A DNA stretch of 64,000 bases from Picosynechococcus sp. PCC 7003 (GTDB taxonomy: Bacteria > Cyanobacteriota > Cyanobacteriia > Cyanobacteriales > MRBY01), in assembly GCF_001693255.1 (NCBI RefSeq), contig NZ_CP016474.1, forward strand, positions 2,250,661 through 2,314,660. Reading direction: 5' to 3'. The position numbers and the translations under genes are program-made. Under the pieces are notes generated by a model. The model was not told the DNA's origin and searched no databases. It saw only the letters and a program-made list of their open reading frames with translations. Positions 8,716-18,099 of the stretch are shown here, piece after piece. Numbering within the stretch: position 1 is the stretch's first letter; every line of letters begins with the position of its first letter.

Positions 8716-8721
8716 TACAAT
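8716..8721 (+). promoter_or_regulatory. Probable -10 box for tRNA-Ser
   Basis: TACAAT lies 17 bp before the first base of the tRNA, placing a start site about 10 bp before the mature 5' end. The -35 region (TTAGCT about 17 bp upstream) is a poor match. Confidence 0.45.
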
Positions 8722-8738
8722 CATTTATCGTCACGCCA

Positions 8739-8827
8739 GGAGAGATGGCTGAGTGGTCGAAAGCAGCACATTGCTAATGTGCCGAGTCGTGTACGCGGCT
8801 CCGAGGGTTCGAATCCCTCTCTCTCCG
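8739..8827 (+). tRNA. trnS: tRNA-Ser(GCU)
   Basis: The acceptor stem GGAGAGA (8739-8745) pairs with TCTCTCC (8820-8826), with discriminator G at 8827. The anticodon stem GCACA/TGTGC encloses loop TTGCTAA with anticodon GCT at 8773-8775. The long variable arm is typical of class II serine tRNAs, and the T arm contains GGTTCGAATCC. CCA is not encoded. It reads AGC and AGU codons. Confidence 0.97.
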
Positions 8828-8859
8828 TACCAAGCCTAACTGAATATATTTCTACTTCT

Positions 8860-8892
8860 TCCCGCAAACCGCTACGATTGACGGGATTTTTT
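8860..8892 (+). terminator. Probable terminator after tRNA-Ser
   Basis: TCCCG and CGGGA form a short stem with a 17-nt loop followed by six T, 33 bp after the tRNA. Confidence 0.5.
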
Positions 8893-9041
8893 AGTGTTTG
8901 CCCAATCCCTTGGGCTTTCAAAAGAAATGTGTGGAGTTCTATCGATTTATAAATTCCCCAGGGGCGATCGCCAGAAAATCAAAGGGAATTCGCTATTTAT
9001 TAAAGACAGATAACTCCGCTGTCCGTTGAAGGATTTTTCCC

Positions 9042-11606
9042 ATGAAACCGACCCACAAGTTTCAGGTCAAAGCCGTTTTACCCCCTGTCCTGGAACCCTT
9101 GCGCCGCCTCGCCCACAACATCCACTGGGATTGGAATGTCGCCGCAAAAAGCCTCTTTGTCCGCCTCGATCCAGACCTATGGCAACAGACGAGCCATAAT
9201 CCGGTGGCCATGTTGGGTCGCGTTGACCAAGCCCGCCTCGATGAACTGGCTAAGGATGACGGTTTTATTGCCCACATGGAACGGGCCATTGAACAGCTCG
9301 ATGACTACCTCCAACAACACACCTGGTACCACAAAGCGCGGGGCGAAACCAAAGGAAAAGAATGCTACGCCTATTTCTGTGCAGAGTATGGCCTCAGTTA
9401 CTGTTTGCCGATCTATTCAGGGGGTTTGGGGATTCTTGCGGGAGATCACCTCAAATCTGCCAGCGATCTCGGTTTACCCCTCGTAGCCGTGGGTTTACTG
9501 TACCAGGAGGGGTATTTCGCCCAGTATCTCAACCATGACGGCTGGCAACAGGAAGAGTATCCGATCAATGATTTCTACAATATGCCCCTCCATTTAGAAA
9601 AAGATGACCAGGGGAACGAGTTAATTATTGAAGTGGAATTTCCGGGGCGGATCGTTTATGCACGGGTCTGGCGCATTGATGTGGGGACGGTGCCCCTCTA
9701 TATGCTTGACACCAATATTGAGCAGAATACCAACCCCTACGATCACGACATTACCGACGAACTCTACGGGGGCGATCGCGATCTGCGGCTCCACCAAGAG
9801 ATCCTCCTGGGGATTGGTGGCGTGCGGATGCTAGAAAAACTAGGCTACAAACCAACGGTCTATCACATGAACGAAGGCCACAGTGCCTTTTTGATCCTGG
9901 AGCGCATCCGCAAACTAATGCAAGAGCAGGGCTTAACCTTCCGCCATGCCCAACAGTTTGCCCTCTCGACCCAAATGTTTACGACCCACACCCCCGTATC
10001 GGCCGGGTTTGATCTCTTTTCTCCGGAGCAAACCCTCCATTATGTGGGTCACTATGCCGAAAAATTTGGCCTTTCTCCAGACCGCTTCTTGGGCCTGGGC
10101 CGGGAAAATACGGGGGATTTAGAAGCACCCTTTAACATGGCGATCTTTGCCCTCAAACACAGTGCGTTCATTAATGGTGTAAGTCAACTCCATGGCCAAG
10201 TTTCCCGGGAAATGTTCCATAGTTTGTGGCCTGATTTTCCCCGTGATGAAGTTGGAATCACCTCGATCACAAATGGTGTCCATGCCCGCAGTGTCACCGC
10301 CCCCGCCACCCAAGATCTCTACGACCGTTATCTAGCGCCCACCTGGGATGAAGCCCCCGCCGAAAGTCACATTTGGCAGAAAGTGAGCACCATCCCCAAC
10401 GAAGAACTGTGGCGTAACCACGAGCGCCAACGTTCCGATCTGGTTGTCTATATTCGACAGCACCTCGCCAAGCAACTGCAAAAACAAGGGGCCACCGAAG
10501 CGGCGATCGCCAAAGCCCGCCAAGTGCTCAAGCCCAACCTTTTAACCATTGGATTTGCCCGCCGCTTTGCCACTTACAAGCGGGCCAACCTCTTTTTGTA
10601 TGACATTGAACGAATTAAAAAAATTATTCTCGGTCATCCAGAGCGGCAAGTGCAGTTTGTTATCGCCGGGAAAGCGCACCCAAAGGATATTCCGGGGAAA
10701 GAGCTAATCCGCAACATCATCCATACCGTCCAGGAAGAAGGCCTCGAAGATTACGTCGTCTTCTTACCTAACTACAATATTCACATTGCCCGTAAAATGG
10801 TATCTGGGTGCGATGTGTGGCTTAATACTCCCCGACGACCTAGGGAAGCATCTGGGACTTCTGGGATGAAGGCGGCGATGAATGGCTTACCAAATTTAAG
10901 CGTGCTTGATGGCTGGTGGGATGAGGCCGACTATACCCGCACCGGTTGGGCGATCGGCCACGGGGAAATTTACGATGATCAAGACTACCAAGACCGGGTA
11001 GAAGCCAGCGCCCTGTATGAATTGTTAGAAAAAGAAATTGTCCCCCTCTTTTACACTCGCAATAGCTTTGATGTGCCGGAAGGGTGGGTCAATAAAATGA
11101 AGGAAGCGATTCGCCTGAATTGCCCCATGTTTAATACGTCGCGAATGCTCCGGGACTATGCCCAAAAAGCCTATTTTAAATTGAGCGATCGCCATTTTGA
11201 ACTCAGCGACAATCACTACCAAGCCGTCCAAGAACTTGCCGATTGGAAATCCCAACTCTTTAAGGCCTGGTACAACATCCGCATCGAAGCCTTTGATGTC
11301 GCAGAGTCTGCTGAAATAGACATTCAACAGCCCGTCCATGTCAAAGCGATCCTTGATCTTGCAGCCCTGACCCCCAACGATCTGGCCGTGCAAATTTACC
11401 TCGGCACTATCAATGACCAAGACGAACTCATTGACGGCGAAAGTTGTCCCATGACCTTCCAGGGCATGACCCCCGACCAAAAAGCGATCTACCAAGGGGT
11501 TGTGCAATACCAAAGAAGTGGCTATCAAGGCATGGCCTTACGTATCCTCCCCCACCATCCCCACCTAGACGATGCCACCGAGCCCCGTCTCATCCGGTGG
11601 GCCTAG
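9042..11606 (+). CDS. glgP: Alpha-glucan (glycogen) phosphorylase
   Basis: The enzyme phosphorolyses alpha-1,4-glucans to glucose 1-phosphate and mobilises glycogen in the dark. It is 854 aa. The N-terminal region (LRRLAHNIHWDWN at about 20-32) is the DUF3417-like domain of the alternative phosphorylase family (TIGR02094 type). GGLGILAGDHLKSASDLGLP, YHMNEGHSAF and FTTHTPVSAGFD follow. The pyridoxal-phosphate lysine lies in the EASGTSGMKAAMNG block near residue 608. Cyanobacteria often carry a second, classical GlgP elsewhere. It is monocistronic; upstream is a 214-bp region with the tRNA terminator and one HIP1 site. Confidence 0.93.
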   Translation: MKPTHKFQVKAVLPPVLEPLRRLAHNIHWDWNVAAKSLFVRLDPDLWQQTSHNPVAMLGRVDQARLDELAKDDGFIAHMERAIEQLDDYLQQHTWYHKARGETKGKECYAYFCAEYGLSYCLPIYSGGLGILAGDHLKSASDLGLPLVAVGLLYQEGYFAQYLNHDGWQQEEYPINDFYNMPLHLEKDDQGNELIIEVEFPGRIVYARVWRIDVGTVPLYMLDTNIEQNTNPYDHDITDELYGGDRDLRLHQEILLGIGGVRMLEKLGYKPTVYHMNEGHSAFLILERIRKLMQEQGLTFRHAQQFALSTQMFTTHTPVSAGFDLFSPEQTLHYVGHYAEKFGLSPDRFLGLGRENTGDLEAPFNMAIFALKHSAFINGVSQLHGQVSREMFHSLWPDFPRDEVGITSITNGVHARSVTAPATQDLYDRYLAPTWDEAPAESHIWQKVSTIPNEELWRNHERQRSDLVVYIRQHLAKQLQKQGATEAAIAKARQVLKPNLLTIGFARRFATYKRANLFLYDIERIKKIILGHPERQVQFVIAGKAHPKDIPGKELIRNIIHTVQEEGLEDYVVFLPNYNIHIARKMVSGCDVWLNTPRRPREASGTSGMKAAMNGLPNLSVLDGWWDEADYTRTGWAIGHGEIYDDQDYQDRVEASALYELLEKEIVPLFYTRNSFDVPEGWVNKMKEAIRLNCPMFNTSRMLRDYAQKAYFKLSDRHFELSDNHYQAVQELADWKSQLFKAWYNIRIEAFDVAESAEIDIQQPVHVKAILDLAALTPNDLAVQIYLGTINDQDELIDGESCPMTFQGMTPDQKAIYQGVVQYQRSGYQGMALRILPHHPHLDDATEPRLIRWA

Positions 11607-11786
11607 GACAAACCGTCCGAGAGACTATCCCAATGGCAATTTACCCCTATACTGGGGAAGAACTTTCCCTGAGAGAGTTTACGTTTCTTAAAATTATCGG
11701 GCAATCATTAAAGCCTGAATGCCTTGTGAGACAATAGTCTAAGCTATTAAACTAAGCAAGAATCCATTTATTAAAACAGCAATAAT

Positions 11787-12272
11787 ATGAGCGTCGTTAG
11801 TCAAGTTATCCTGAGAGCCGATGACGAACTCCGCTATCCCAGCAGCGGTGAACTCTCGGGGATTAAAAACTTTTTAGCCACTGGGGCGGTACGGATCCGC
11901 ATTGCGGAGACCCTTGCCGACAACGAAAAGAAAATCGTTGACCAAGCCCAAAAGCAACTGTTTAGCATCCACCCAGAGTATCGAACTGCGGGCGGAAATG
12001 CGGCCACCACTAAGCAATATAACCAATGTCTGCGGGACTACGGTTGGTACCTACGTCTGGTCACCTACGGTATCCTCGCTGGCGATAAGGATCCCATCGA
12101 AAGGATTGGCTTGATTGGGGTGAAAGAAATGTATAACGCCCTCGGTGTACCGGTGCCTGGGATGGTCGATGCGATTCGCTGTCTCAAGGATGCCGCTCTT
12201 GGTGTGCTTGATTCAGAGGAAGCAAGAATTGCGGCTCCCTACTTTGACTTCATTGCCCAAGCGATGTCCTAG
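11787..12272 (+). CDS. apcD: Allophycocyanin-B alpha subunit
   Basis: ApcD is the far-red-shifted alpha-type subunit of the phycobilisome core that passes energy mainly towards photosystem I and takes part in state transitions. It is 161 aa, the family length. The start [18 protein letters not shown] is the ApcD type rather than ApcA. The bilin-binding Cys lies in [17 protein letters not shown] at about residue 81. The C-terminus ([11 protein letters not shown]) is conserved. It is monocistronic with its own terminator; other apc genes are absent here, as usual for apcD. Confidence 0.96.
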   Translation: MSVVSQVILRADDELRYPSSGELSGIKNFLATGAVRIRIAETLADNEKKIVDQAQKQLFSIHPEYRTAGGNAATTKQYNQCLRDYGWYLRLVTYGILAGDKDPIERIGLIGVKEMYNALGVPVPGMVDAIRCLKDAALGVLDSEEARIAAPYFDFIAQAMS

Positions 12273-12322
12273 GTTCGAGCTAGGCGATCGCGGTCTAATG
12301 CAACTAAATTATTCCGTTGGGG

Positions 12323-12352
12323 ATCAGGGCTGTTTTCGCACCCTGATTTTTT
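12323..12352 (+). terminator. Rho-independent terminator of apcD
   Basis: ATCAGGG (12323-12329) and CCCTGAT (12341-12347) form a 7-bp stem followed by TTTTT, 50 bp after the apcD stop. Confidence 0.88.
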
Positions 12353-12360
12353 ATTGCTTT

Positions 12361-12538
12361 TCCGGCTTTCAGTCACCTTCCCCAGGGCCACCCCTCTAGC
12401 TCCCCTCTAGGGGAGAATGACACTCTCCGGCCTGACGACCACCTCCCTCAAGGGAGAATGACACCCTCCGGCCTGACGACCACCTCCCTCAAGGGAGAAT
12501 TCCTTCCGGCTTTCAGCCACCTTCCCCAGGGAAGGGTT
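12361..12538. repeat. Repeat block of family A, two 41-bp units with flanking repeat
   Basis: Two tandem 41-bp units at 12411-12451 and 12452-12492 differ at one base and begin GGGAGAATGACAC. They are bracketed by two near-identical 27-bp copies starting TCCGGCTTTCAG (12361-12387 and 12505-12531). A 29-bp stretch at 12391-12419 recurs in reverse orientation near 53355. This block fills most of the 318-bp gap between apcD and the next gene. Confidence 0.8.
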
Positions 12539-12590
12539 GTTGTTGGGTATGCTAGCAAGTAGCAGATTCGTCCATGGGTAAAGAATAGAG

Positions 12591-13136
12591 ATGACAGCAT
12601 CACGCGCCCAAAAGCATGACTTTCCTTGGATTTCCCTGGGGCTTTTTTGTTTAGCCTATGGGGTGTTTGGTTGGCTGGTGGGAGAAATGATCCCAGCATG
12701 GCAGACATGGCTTTTAGAGCATCAAACGTGGTTTTTCTGGCCCATTGATCAGGCGATCGCCTTAAAGATGGCCTGGGGTTTCGGGGGAGGACTTGTACTT
12801 CTCCTGATGGTGGTGTTAATGGCCCCCATGCGTATGATGCACTTGTTATTTGGCACTTGGTTGCGCTCCGATGCCAAGGCTTTTATTTCGGTCTTAGCTT
12901 GGGCCTTTGCGGCAGTATTGATTGTTTGTTGGTTAGAGCAATTTGTCCGTTTTTTCGTATTGCTCTCAGCGGGGATTTTGTGTCACCTAGATTTGCAGAT
13001 TCGCGGTTATCGGGTGTGGCAGGTTTTTCTCATCCTTAGTGGCATGGGTCTGGGGAGCTTTGCCCTAGGGGGATATTTATTTTCCCAGCTTCAGATTGAA
13101 ATCGCTCAATTTTGGTCTATTCTTCAAGCGGCCTAA
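12591..13136 (+). CDS. Integral membrane protein of unknown function
   Basis: A 181-aa protein with four or five hydrophobic segments (about residues 14-32, 62-82, 98-120, 122-140 and 147-165). No catalytic or transport signature is recognised. The N-terminus is short and cytoplasmic-like, and a central basic segment (RMMHLLFGTWLRSDAK) separates segments two and three. It stands alone and is flanked on both sides by family A repeat blocks, so it may sit on a segment prone to rearrangement. Confidence 0.7.
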   Translation: MTASRAQKHDFPWISLGLFCLAYGVFGWLVGEMIPAWQTWLLEHQTWFFWPIDQAIALKMAWGFGGGLVLLLMVVLMAPMRMMHLLFGTWLRSDAKAFISVLAWAFAAVLIVCWLEQFVRFFVLLSAGILCHLDLQIRGYRVWQVFLILSGMGLGSFALGGYLFSQLQIEIAQFWSILQAA

Positions 13137-13232
13137 AGTCTGAGCATGTCAAAAACAATTGATTGTTTCCTAATCTTCACCCCTAAAACCCTGGCAGTTT
13201 AGGAGATTTTTCTTGTGAATTCTTAGGTGGTT

Positions 13233-13258
13233 GCCCCCAAGATTGGGAGTAAGGGGGC
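13233..13258 (+). terminator. Possible terminator downstream of membrane protein
   Basis: GCCCCC and GGGGGC form a 6-bp stem with a 14-nt loop followed by TATTTTG. The T run is weak. Confidence 0.35.
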
Positions 13259-13270
13259 TATTTTGTCTTA

Positions 13271-13365
13271 GGGAATAACACCCTCCGACCTGGCGGCCGC
13301 CTCCCTCAAGGGGAGAATGGCACCCGCCGACCTGACGGCCACCTCCCTCAAGGGAGGATTTTTTC
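13271..13365. repeat. Repeat block of family A, two diverged units
   Basis: Units at 13271-13309 and 13310-13351 share the order GGGA(G)AAT, CACCC, CCGACCTG(A/G)CGGCC and CCTCCCTCAA with the 12.4 kb block. They are about 40 bp each and more diverged from each other than the pair at 12.4 kb. Confidence 0.7.
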
Positions 13366-13388
13366 GGCTTTTCTCTAGGGAAAGATTT

Positions 13389-13937
13389 TTAGGCTTGGGC
13401 GAGGATCGGTGGAATACAGGGTTTGCCGCTGGGGGTGGCGAGGTTGGGGCCAGCGGTTTCGGGGCGACAGCGAATTTCTGCAGCGAGGATTGGCGGTTCA
13501 AAGGAGGCGATCGCCGCTTCGACGGTCTGGAAAGTTACTCCTTGGGCGAGAATTGGCGGAATGCAGGGTTTGCCACTGGGGCTACTGACCAAGACGGGGG
13601 TAGAGTCCGTGCGGGGTTGGATGGTGGCGGCCAGGATCGGCGGTTCTAGGGTATCAGGGACTGTATGCTTCGGGCTGGCTGTTGCTGCTGGGGCCGGATT
13701 GTTTGCCGCTGCAAGTTGTGCTTCGAGGGTAGCAATTTTGCTTTGATATTCCTGTTGCAAGGTGGCGATCGCCTCCCGTAACCGTTGCTCGTGGTTGGCT
13801 TCGCTGGTTTGCAAATCCCGCCGCAGTTGACCAAGTTCCGTCTCTAAGGTGCCTAGGCGATTCAGGTCATCTTTTTTGACGAGGTAAAACGCCCCCGCAC
13901 CAACACCACAACCAATCACAAAGGAAATAATCCACAT
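13389..13937 (-). CDS. Membrane-anchored coiled-coil protein with repeated PPILA motifs
   Basis: A 182-aa protein with one N-terminal transmembrane segment (WIISFVIGCGVGAGAFYLV), a coiled coil at about residues 22-80, and a Pro/Thr-rich C-terminal half. That half contains two 35-residue repeats, each starting EPPILAA and ending SGKPCIPPILAQ, separated by 16 residues, with one Cys per repeat core. ATG 13937 is chosen because GGAG lies 12 bases upstream; the frame's TTG at 13955 overlaps that site. I do not recognise the family. The repeats could be binding epitopes for a partner. Confidence 0.65.
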   Translation of the reverse strand: MWIISFVIGCGVGAGAFYLVKKDDLNRLGTLETELGQLRRDLQTSEANHEQRLREAIATLQQEYQSKIATLEAQLAAANNPAPAATASPKHTVPDTLEPPILAATIQPRTDSTPVLVSSPSGKPCIPPILAQGVTFQTVEAAIASFEPPILAAEIRCRPETAGPNLATPSGKPCIPPILAQA

Positions 13938-14042
13938 AATTTCAATATGCTCCAAGCAAAACCACTAAAAAACAGATCTATTGTGGCCTTTTTTCTGCAT
14001 TTCAAGGCAATCGGCTTCTGATTCTAGCGAATTTTTCTGGAT

Positions 14043-14885
14043 TTAGGCTGATTCGCTCGCATTCAACCCCTGTAAGGCCCGCATTAACCCTTTTTGACTC
14101 GCCATCCCATAGACATAATTGAGGTAACTTTGGAAAGCTTGGGCATCTTCGGGATTGAGGGCGATCGCCCCCAGGAGATCGAGGCTCGTGGTGCCATCAG
14201 TGGGCGGCGTAATCACAACCAAATCTGGATCGAGGGGATGGTCATATTGCCAAAACTGTTCTACATCGATGGTCTCAGGGAGCTGTTGCGGTTGGGATGT
14301 TTCAATTTCTGCTTGGTCATGACTGGGTAAATTAGCCGCAGTTTCCGTCGCGAAATGTTGCCGTCGGTAGTCCCGAAGCGCATCGAGGATTTGTTGCTTG
14401 GTACGGCCCCGCAGTTGAAAAATCACAAAGGGATCTTCGTTAAAGCGATCGCCGAGTTGATAGTAGACTGCGCCAATGTGTTTACAGGGATTGGCTTTAT
14501 CGGGACAGGTACAGCGGGAGTGAATATCCGCCAGGGTAAAGGGAAACAAATTCAAACCATTTTCCGTGAAGACCTGCTCAATGGCTGCGGGCATCTCCCC
14601 GGCCAACAGTTGGGCCGAAAATAGCGCCTTTTGGGCTAAACTTTCCACCACATAGCCCCAAGCTTCGTCACTAAAAGGTTCTAGTTTTAGGGAAACACGG
14701 TAGGGTTCTGGTTCGCTCCCCTGCACGAGGGCGATCGCCTGGGCCTCGACGAAATCAATTTGCAACACATTGCCTGCTTTTGCATAGATGCGGGCCCGTT
14801 CGAGGCGTTTTTTAAAGCGGTAAGAATCTAACAATTCTAGCCACCGCTGTACCCACCAACGCTGTTGATCGAGGGTTTCTAACAT
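14043..14885 (-). CDS. SWIM zinc-finger domain protein
   Basis: A 280-aa protein with a SWIM motif CTCPDKANPCKH at about residues 126-137, the CxCx(n)CxH zinc ligand pattern. It is followed by the usual GAVYYQLGDRFNEDPF and LRGRTKQQILDAL helices. In bacteria such proteins are often encoded beside a SNF2-type helicase and may bind nucleic acid, but no helicase is adjacent here. The N-terminal 110 residues are a conserved cyanobacterial region and the C-terminal third is acidic and proline-rich. It lies 69 bp downstream of the VanY-like gene on the same strand. Confidence 0.85.
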   Translation of the reverse strand: MLETLDQQRWWVQRWLELLDSYRFKKRLERARIYAKAGNVLQIDFVEAQAIALVQGSEPEPYRVSLKLEPFSDEAWGYVVESLAQKALFSAQLLAGEMPAAIEQVFTENGLNLFPFTLADIHSRCTCPDKANPCKHIGAVYYQLGDRFNEDPFVIFQLRGRTKQQILDALRDYRRQHFATETAANLPSHDQAEIETSQPQQLPETIDVEQFWQYDHPLDPDLVVITPPTDGTTSLDLLGAIALNPEDAQAFQSYLNYVYGMASQKGLMRALQGLNASESA

Positions 14886-14954
14886 AACCGAATATTCCTC
14901 TGAGAATGTACGCCCATCACCTTTGTCTCTCCGAATAGTTTCCCAAGAAATGGG

Positions 14955-15746
14955 CTACGGATTCAAATTGCGGGATTTATAAAACGTTTCGAGGCTATCT
15001 TGATCCCCCACAAACCGCCAATGCCAAGGCTCGTAGGCAATACCCTGGGGATTATCCCTGGGGAAAGACAACTCAAAACTATAGCGAGCGGCATTATTTT
15101 GGAGCCACTGAAACGCCGCTGTCTCTTCAAAATTTTCCTGGAGATGGGTCGCTGGCACATTGCCATCCCCTAGATCAATGGCATAGCCCGTATGGTGTTC
15201 ACTGTAGCGGGGAGGCGCACTCACTTCGGCCCGTTTGGTGGTGTCCTGGGCGCGTTGTTCTTTAATGTCAAAAAATAGATATTGTTGCTCTTCGATGGTA
15301 CGAAAGGCAGAAAGTAAGGCTAAATTGATCCCAGCTTGTCTGGCATCGGCTTGCATTTGGAGAAATTTTTCAGCGGCGGCAGGGCGCAATTTCAAGCGAC
15401 CATCAGCACTAATGGCTACCAGTTCACTGGCCTCGGCTTCGGGATAAGGGAAATGACCGAGAATTTGTTCGGTCGTTTCGGCGTCACTGGTGCCTTGTTC
15501 GGACGTAGAAACATCGCTGGGGACATCCTCTGGAGCAACGGGGTCTGGGGTTGCCTGAAAAAACTGGCGCGAGGCGATCGCCCCCAACCCGACAATGAGA
15601 ATTCCCCCCAACCCTAACAGTAGGCGTTGTTTGGGGTTAGATCCTGTGGTTTTTTCGCTTTGCTCTGGATCTTCATCCCGCACGACCTCAGGAATATCAA
15701 TGTCATCCAGGACAGAGAGGTCATCAAATTCTTCGGACACGCTCAA
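14955..15746 (-). CDS. VanY-type D-alanyl-D-alanine carboxypeptidase (M15)
   Basis: A 263-aa protein. An acidic N-terminal cytoplasmic region (about 1-38) is followed by one transmembrane anchor (about 40-60, LLLGLGGILIVGLGAIAS), an acidic linker and the M15 peptidase domain. Zinc-binding and catalytic motifs are SEHHTGYAIDLGD and EPWHWRFVG, with SAFRTIEEQQ upstream. It trims the terminal D-Ala from peptidoglycan stem peptides in the periplasm. It shares its strand with the SWIM gene but there is no obvious functional link. Confidence 0.9.
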   Translation of the reverse strand: MSVSEEFDDLSVLDDIDIPEVVRDEDPEQSEKTTGSNPKQRLLLGLGGILIVGLGAIASRQFFQATPDPVAPEDVPSDVSTSEQGTSDAETTEQILGHFPYPEAEASELVAISADGRLKLRPAAAEKFLQMQADARQAGINLALLSAFRTIEEQQYLFFDIKEQRAQDTTKRAEVSAPPRYSEHHTGYAIDLGDGNVPATHLQENFEETAAFQWLQNNAARYSFELSFPRDNPQGIAYEPWHWRFVGDQDSLETFYKSRNLNP

Positions 15747-15875
15747 TTCCTACCGCTGCACTCCCTAAATATTTTGTGGTTCTATCTTATGTTGCTTTTT
15801 GCATAATGGAAAAATTCTCTGGCAAAACCCCGATTTGGTGCTAGCCTCAGGCAAGGATAACGGACTGGGGACTCT

Positions 15876-16811
15876 ATGACAGAATTGCTGCTGCAATTGG
15901 CGTTGATCTACGGCAAGTTGGGGCTAGGGATTGGGGGCGGTTGGCTCCTGGGGAAATATCTCCCTACAATCTTGGGGCGCAATCTGGGAAAGGGTCTGTT
16001 TTGGTTCGGCATCCCTTTGAGTGTGTTTGGCTTTGTGCGCCAGGTGGATTTGACGGGGACTCTCTGGTTTGCGCCGGTCGTTGCTTGGTTGGCGATGGGA
16101 CTTTGTTTTGGGGTGGCTTGGCTGTGGTTGCGGTACCGTAGCCCCGATTTATCGCTCCCCTCCCAAGGCAGTTTCCTGTTGGTTTCGAGCATTGGTAATA
16201 CGGGCTATCTGGGCTATCCGATCAGTTTGGCGATCGCCGGGCCAGAAACCTTTGCCTGGGCGTTGTTTTACGATTTACTGGGCAGTCTGCTTTGGGGTTA
16301 CGGAGTGGGGGTAATGGTGGCCACCTACTACGGCCAGGGGAAAAATCAAACTTGGTTAACACGCCTGAAAAATATGGGTACCCAGGTGGGAATCAACCCC
16401 TCCCTCTGGAGTTTGGTGCTGGGGTTGGCCTGTAAGCCGCTGGTTTTTCCGGAACCTGTGGAATGGGGTCTAGAAGTGGCGTCTTGGGTGGTGATTGGTT
16501 TGGCGATCATCTTGATCGGGATGCGCCTGGGGGAATTGGAACCGGGCCAAGAAATACCGCCAGTGCGCAGTAGTCTCTTGATTAAAATGGCGATCGCCCC
16601 GTTTCTGTTCGGCTTAATCTTGCCTTTGTTTAACCTGCCCAACGTCATTTGTTTGGTATTGGTGTTGCAGATTGCGATGCCGCCTGCCTTTGCCACCCTG
16701 ATCGTTAGCGAAACCTATGCCCTCGATCGCCAGTTAGCTGTTAGTTCCCTGGCCACTGGCACCCTCCTTTTGTTGGGAACGCTGCCCATTTGGCTCTTGT
16801 GGTTTCGTTAG
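15876..16811 (+). CDS. AEC family transporter
   Basis: A 311-aa polytopic membrane protein with about ten hydrophobic segments in two halves, the layout of the auxin efflux carrier family (PF03547). Visible features are the Gly-rich first helix ([17 protein letters not shown]), the [12 protein letters not shown] motif with conserved Asn and Pro in the first half, and [11 protein letters not shown] in the second half. The substrate cannot be read from sequence; bacterial members export small organic anions or hormone-like compounds. The last 4 bp overlap the convergent aroC end. Confidence 0.85.
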   Translation: MTELLLQLALIYGKLGLGIGGGWLLGKYLPTILGRNLGKGLFWFGIPLSVFGFVRQVDLTGTLWFAPVVAWLAMGLCFGVAWLWLRYRSPDLSLPSQGSFLLVSSIGNTGYLGYPISLAIAGPETFAWALFYDLLGSLLWGYGVGVMVATYYGQGKNQTWLTRLKNMGTQVGINPSLWSLVLGLACKPLVFPEPVEWGLEVASWVVIGLAIILIGMRLGELEPGQEIPPVRSSLLIKMAIAPFLFGLILPLFNLPNVICLVLVLQIAMPPAFATLIVSETYALDRQLAVSSLATGTLLLLGTLPIWLLWFR

Positions 16812-17902
16812 CTGAGAGTGCGACACTGCCCTTGGTGCCGCAGCAGGTGATCACACAGCACGAGGGCGACCATCGCTTCTACCATCGGCACGGCACGGGG
16901 TAACACACAGGGGTCATGGCGGCCTTTGGCGGCGAGGGTTGCTTCTTCACCGGCTCGCGTCGCCGTTTGTTGCGCTTTCCCAATGGTTGCGGTGGGTTTA
17001 AAGGCCACCCGGAGGACAATATTTTCGCCGTTGGAAATGCCCCCTTGAATGCCGCCGGAACGGTTGGTTTTGGTGCGGATCTGGCCCTGGCCATCCACGG
17101 TAAATTCATCGTTGTGTTCTTGGCCTGTAAGTAGGGTGCCTGCAAACCCAGAACCAATTTCAAAGCCTTTGCTAGCTGGCAGCGACATCGCCCCCTTCGC
17201 CAAATCTGCCTCTAGCTTGTCAAATACAGGCATCCCCAAACCGACGGGCACCTTTCGGGCCACACATTCGACCACCCCACCAATGGAATCTTTTTGCTTG
17301 CGAATTTCATCGATGAGGGCGATCATTTTTTCTGCCGCCGCCGCATCGGGACAACGGACAATGTTGCTTTCTACCTGTTCGAGGGTGACTTGGCTCGGAT
17401 CAATATCAACGGCTTCACAGTCTTTGATGCGCTTCACATAGCCGATAATTTCCACCCCGGCCACCTGCTTGAGGATTTTTTTGGCGATCGCCCCAGCCGC
17501 CACCCGACCAATGGTTTCTCTCGCCGAAGAACGGCCCCCCCCTTCATAATTGCGAATCCCATACTTCGCATCGTAGGTAAAATCTGCGTGGGAAGGACGA
17601 TATTTCTCCTTCATTTCCGAATAATCCTTGGAGCGTTGATCTTTATTGCGCACCAAGATTGAGATCGGAGTACCCGTTGTTTTCCCCTCAAAGACCCCAG
17701 ACATAATCTCACAACGGTCGGCCTCATTGCGGGGGGTGGTGATGCGACTTTGCCCTGGACGACGGCGGTCTAACTCCGCTTGGATTTCCGCTTCAGAAAT
17801 TTCTACTAGGGGCGGACAGCCATCAATCACGACACCAACGCCGCCCCCATGGGATTCACCATAGGTTGTAATCCGAAATAAATGTCCGAAGCTGTTGCCC
17901 AT
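16808..17902 (-). CDS. aroC: Chorismate synthase
   Basis: AroC converts EPSP to chorismate with reduced FMN as the last step of the shikimate pathway. It is 364 aa, the normal length. Signatures are [18 protein letters not shown] at about residues 14-31, [19 protein letters not shown] at about 124-142, and the C-terminal RPTA-like block with [19 protein letters not shown]. The start [18 protein letters not shown] is typical of cyanobacteria. It ends convergently with the AEC gene. Confidence 0.97.
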   Translation of the reverse strand: MGNSFGHLFRITTYGESHGGGVGVVIDGCPPLVEISEAEIQAELDRRRPGQSRITTPRNEADRCEIMSGVFEGKTTGTPISILVRNKDQRSKDYSEMKEKYRPSHADFTYDAKYGIRNYEGGGRSSARETIGRVAAGAIAKKILKQVAGVEIIGYVKRIKDCEAVDIDPSQVTLEQVESNIVRCPDAAAAEKMIALIDEIRKQKDSIGGVVECVARKVPVGLGMPVFDKLEADLAKGAMSLPASKGFEIGSGFAGTLLTGQEHNDEFTVDGQGQIRTKTNRSGGIQGGISNGENIVLRVAFKPTATIGKAQQTATRAGEEATLAAKGRHDPCVLPRAVPMVEAMVALVLCDHLLRHQGQCRTLS

Positions 17903-18038
17903 AGGTCTGATCGCAGTGATGGAATAGAAAAATTTGTGCTGAAATTTCAGAAAATTTCGAGACTGTATTGTAACCCAGTTCCCTGACCCTACCGCCTGCC
18001 GTTATGCGAATTTCCCTTACCTTTCCAGAATAATTTTC

Positions 18039-18066
18039 TTGAGGAACGACCGCAGTTTCCTATAAT
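18039..18066 (+). promoter_or_regulatory. Sigma70-type promoter of the DppB-like gene
   Basis: TTGAGG (18039-18044) and TATAAT (18061-18066) are separated by 16 bp, with the start codon 33 bp after the -10 box. Confidence 0.6.
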
Positions 18067-18099
18067 TTTTCCAGTCCAATCTCTCCCCACCCATTGCCC

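Noticed and set aside
11633-11737. A 34-codon ORF (MAIYPYTGEELSLREF start) between glgP and apcD
   Set aside because: No ribosome site, no family recognised and it overlaps the likely apcD upstream region; kept out as chance.
12361-12538. CRISPR array at the 41-bp tandem units
   Set aside because: The units are directly adjacent without variable spacers and no cas genes are near.
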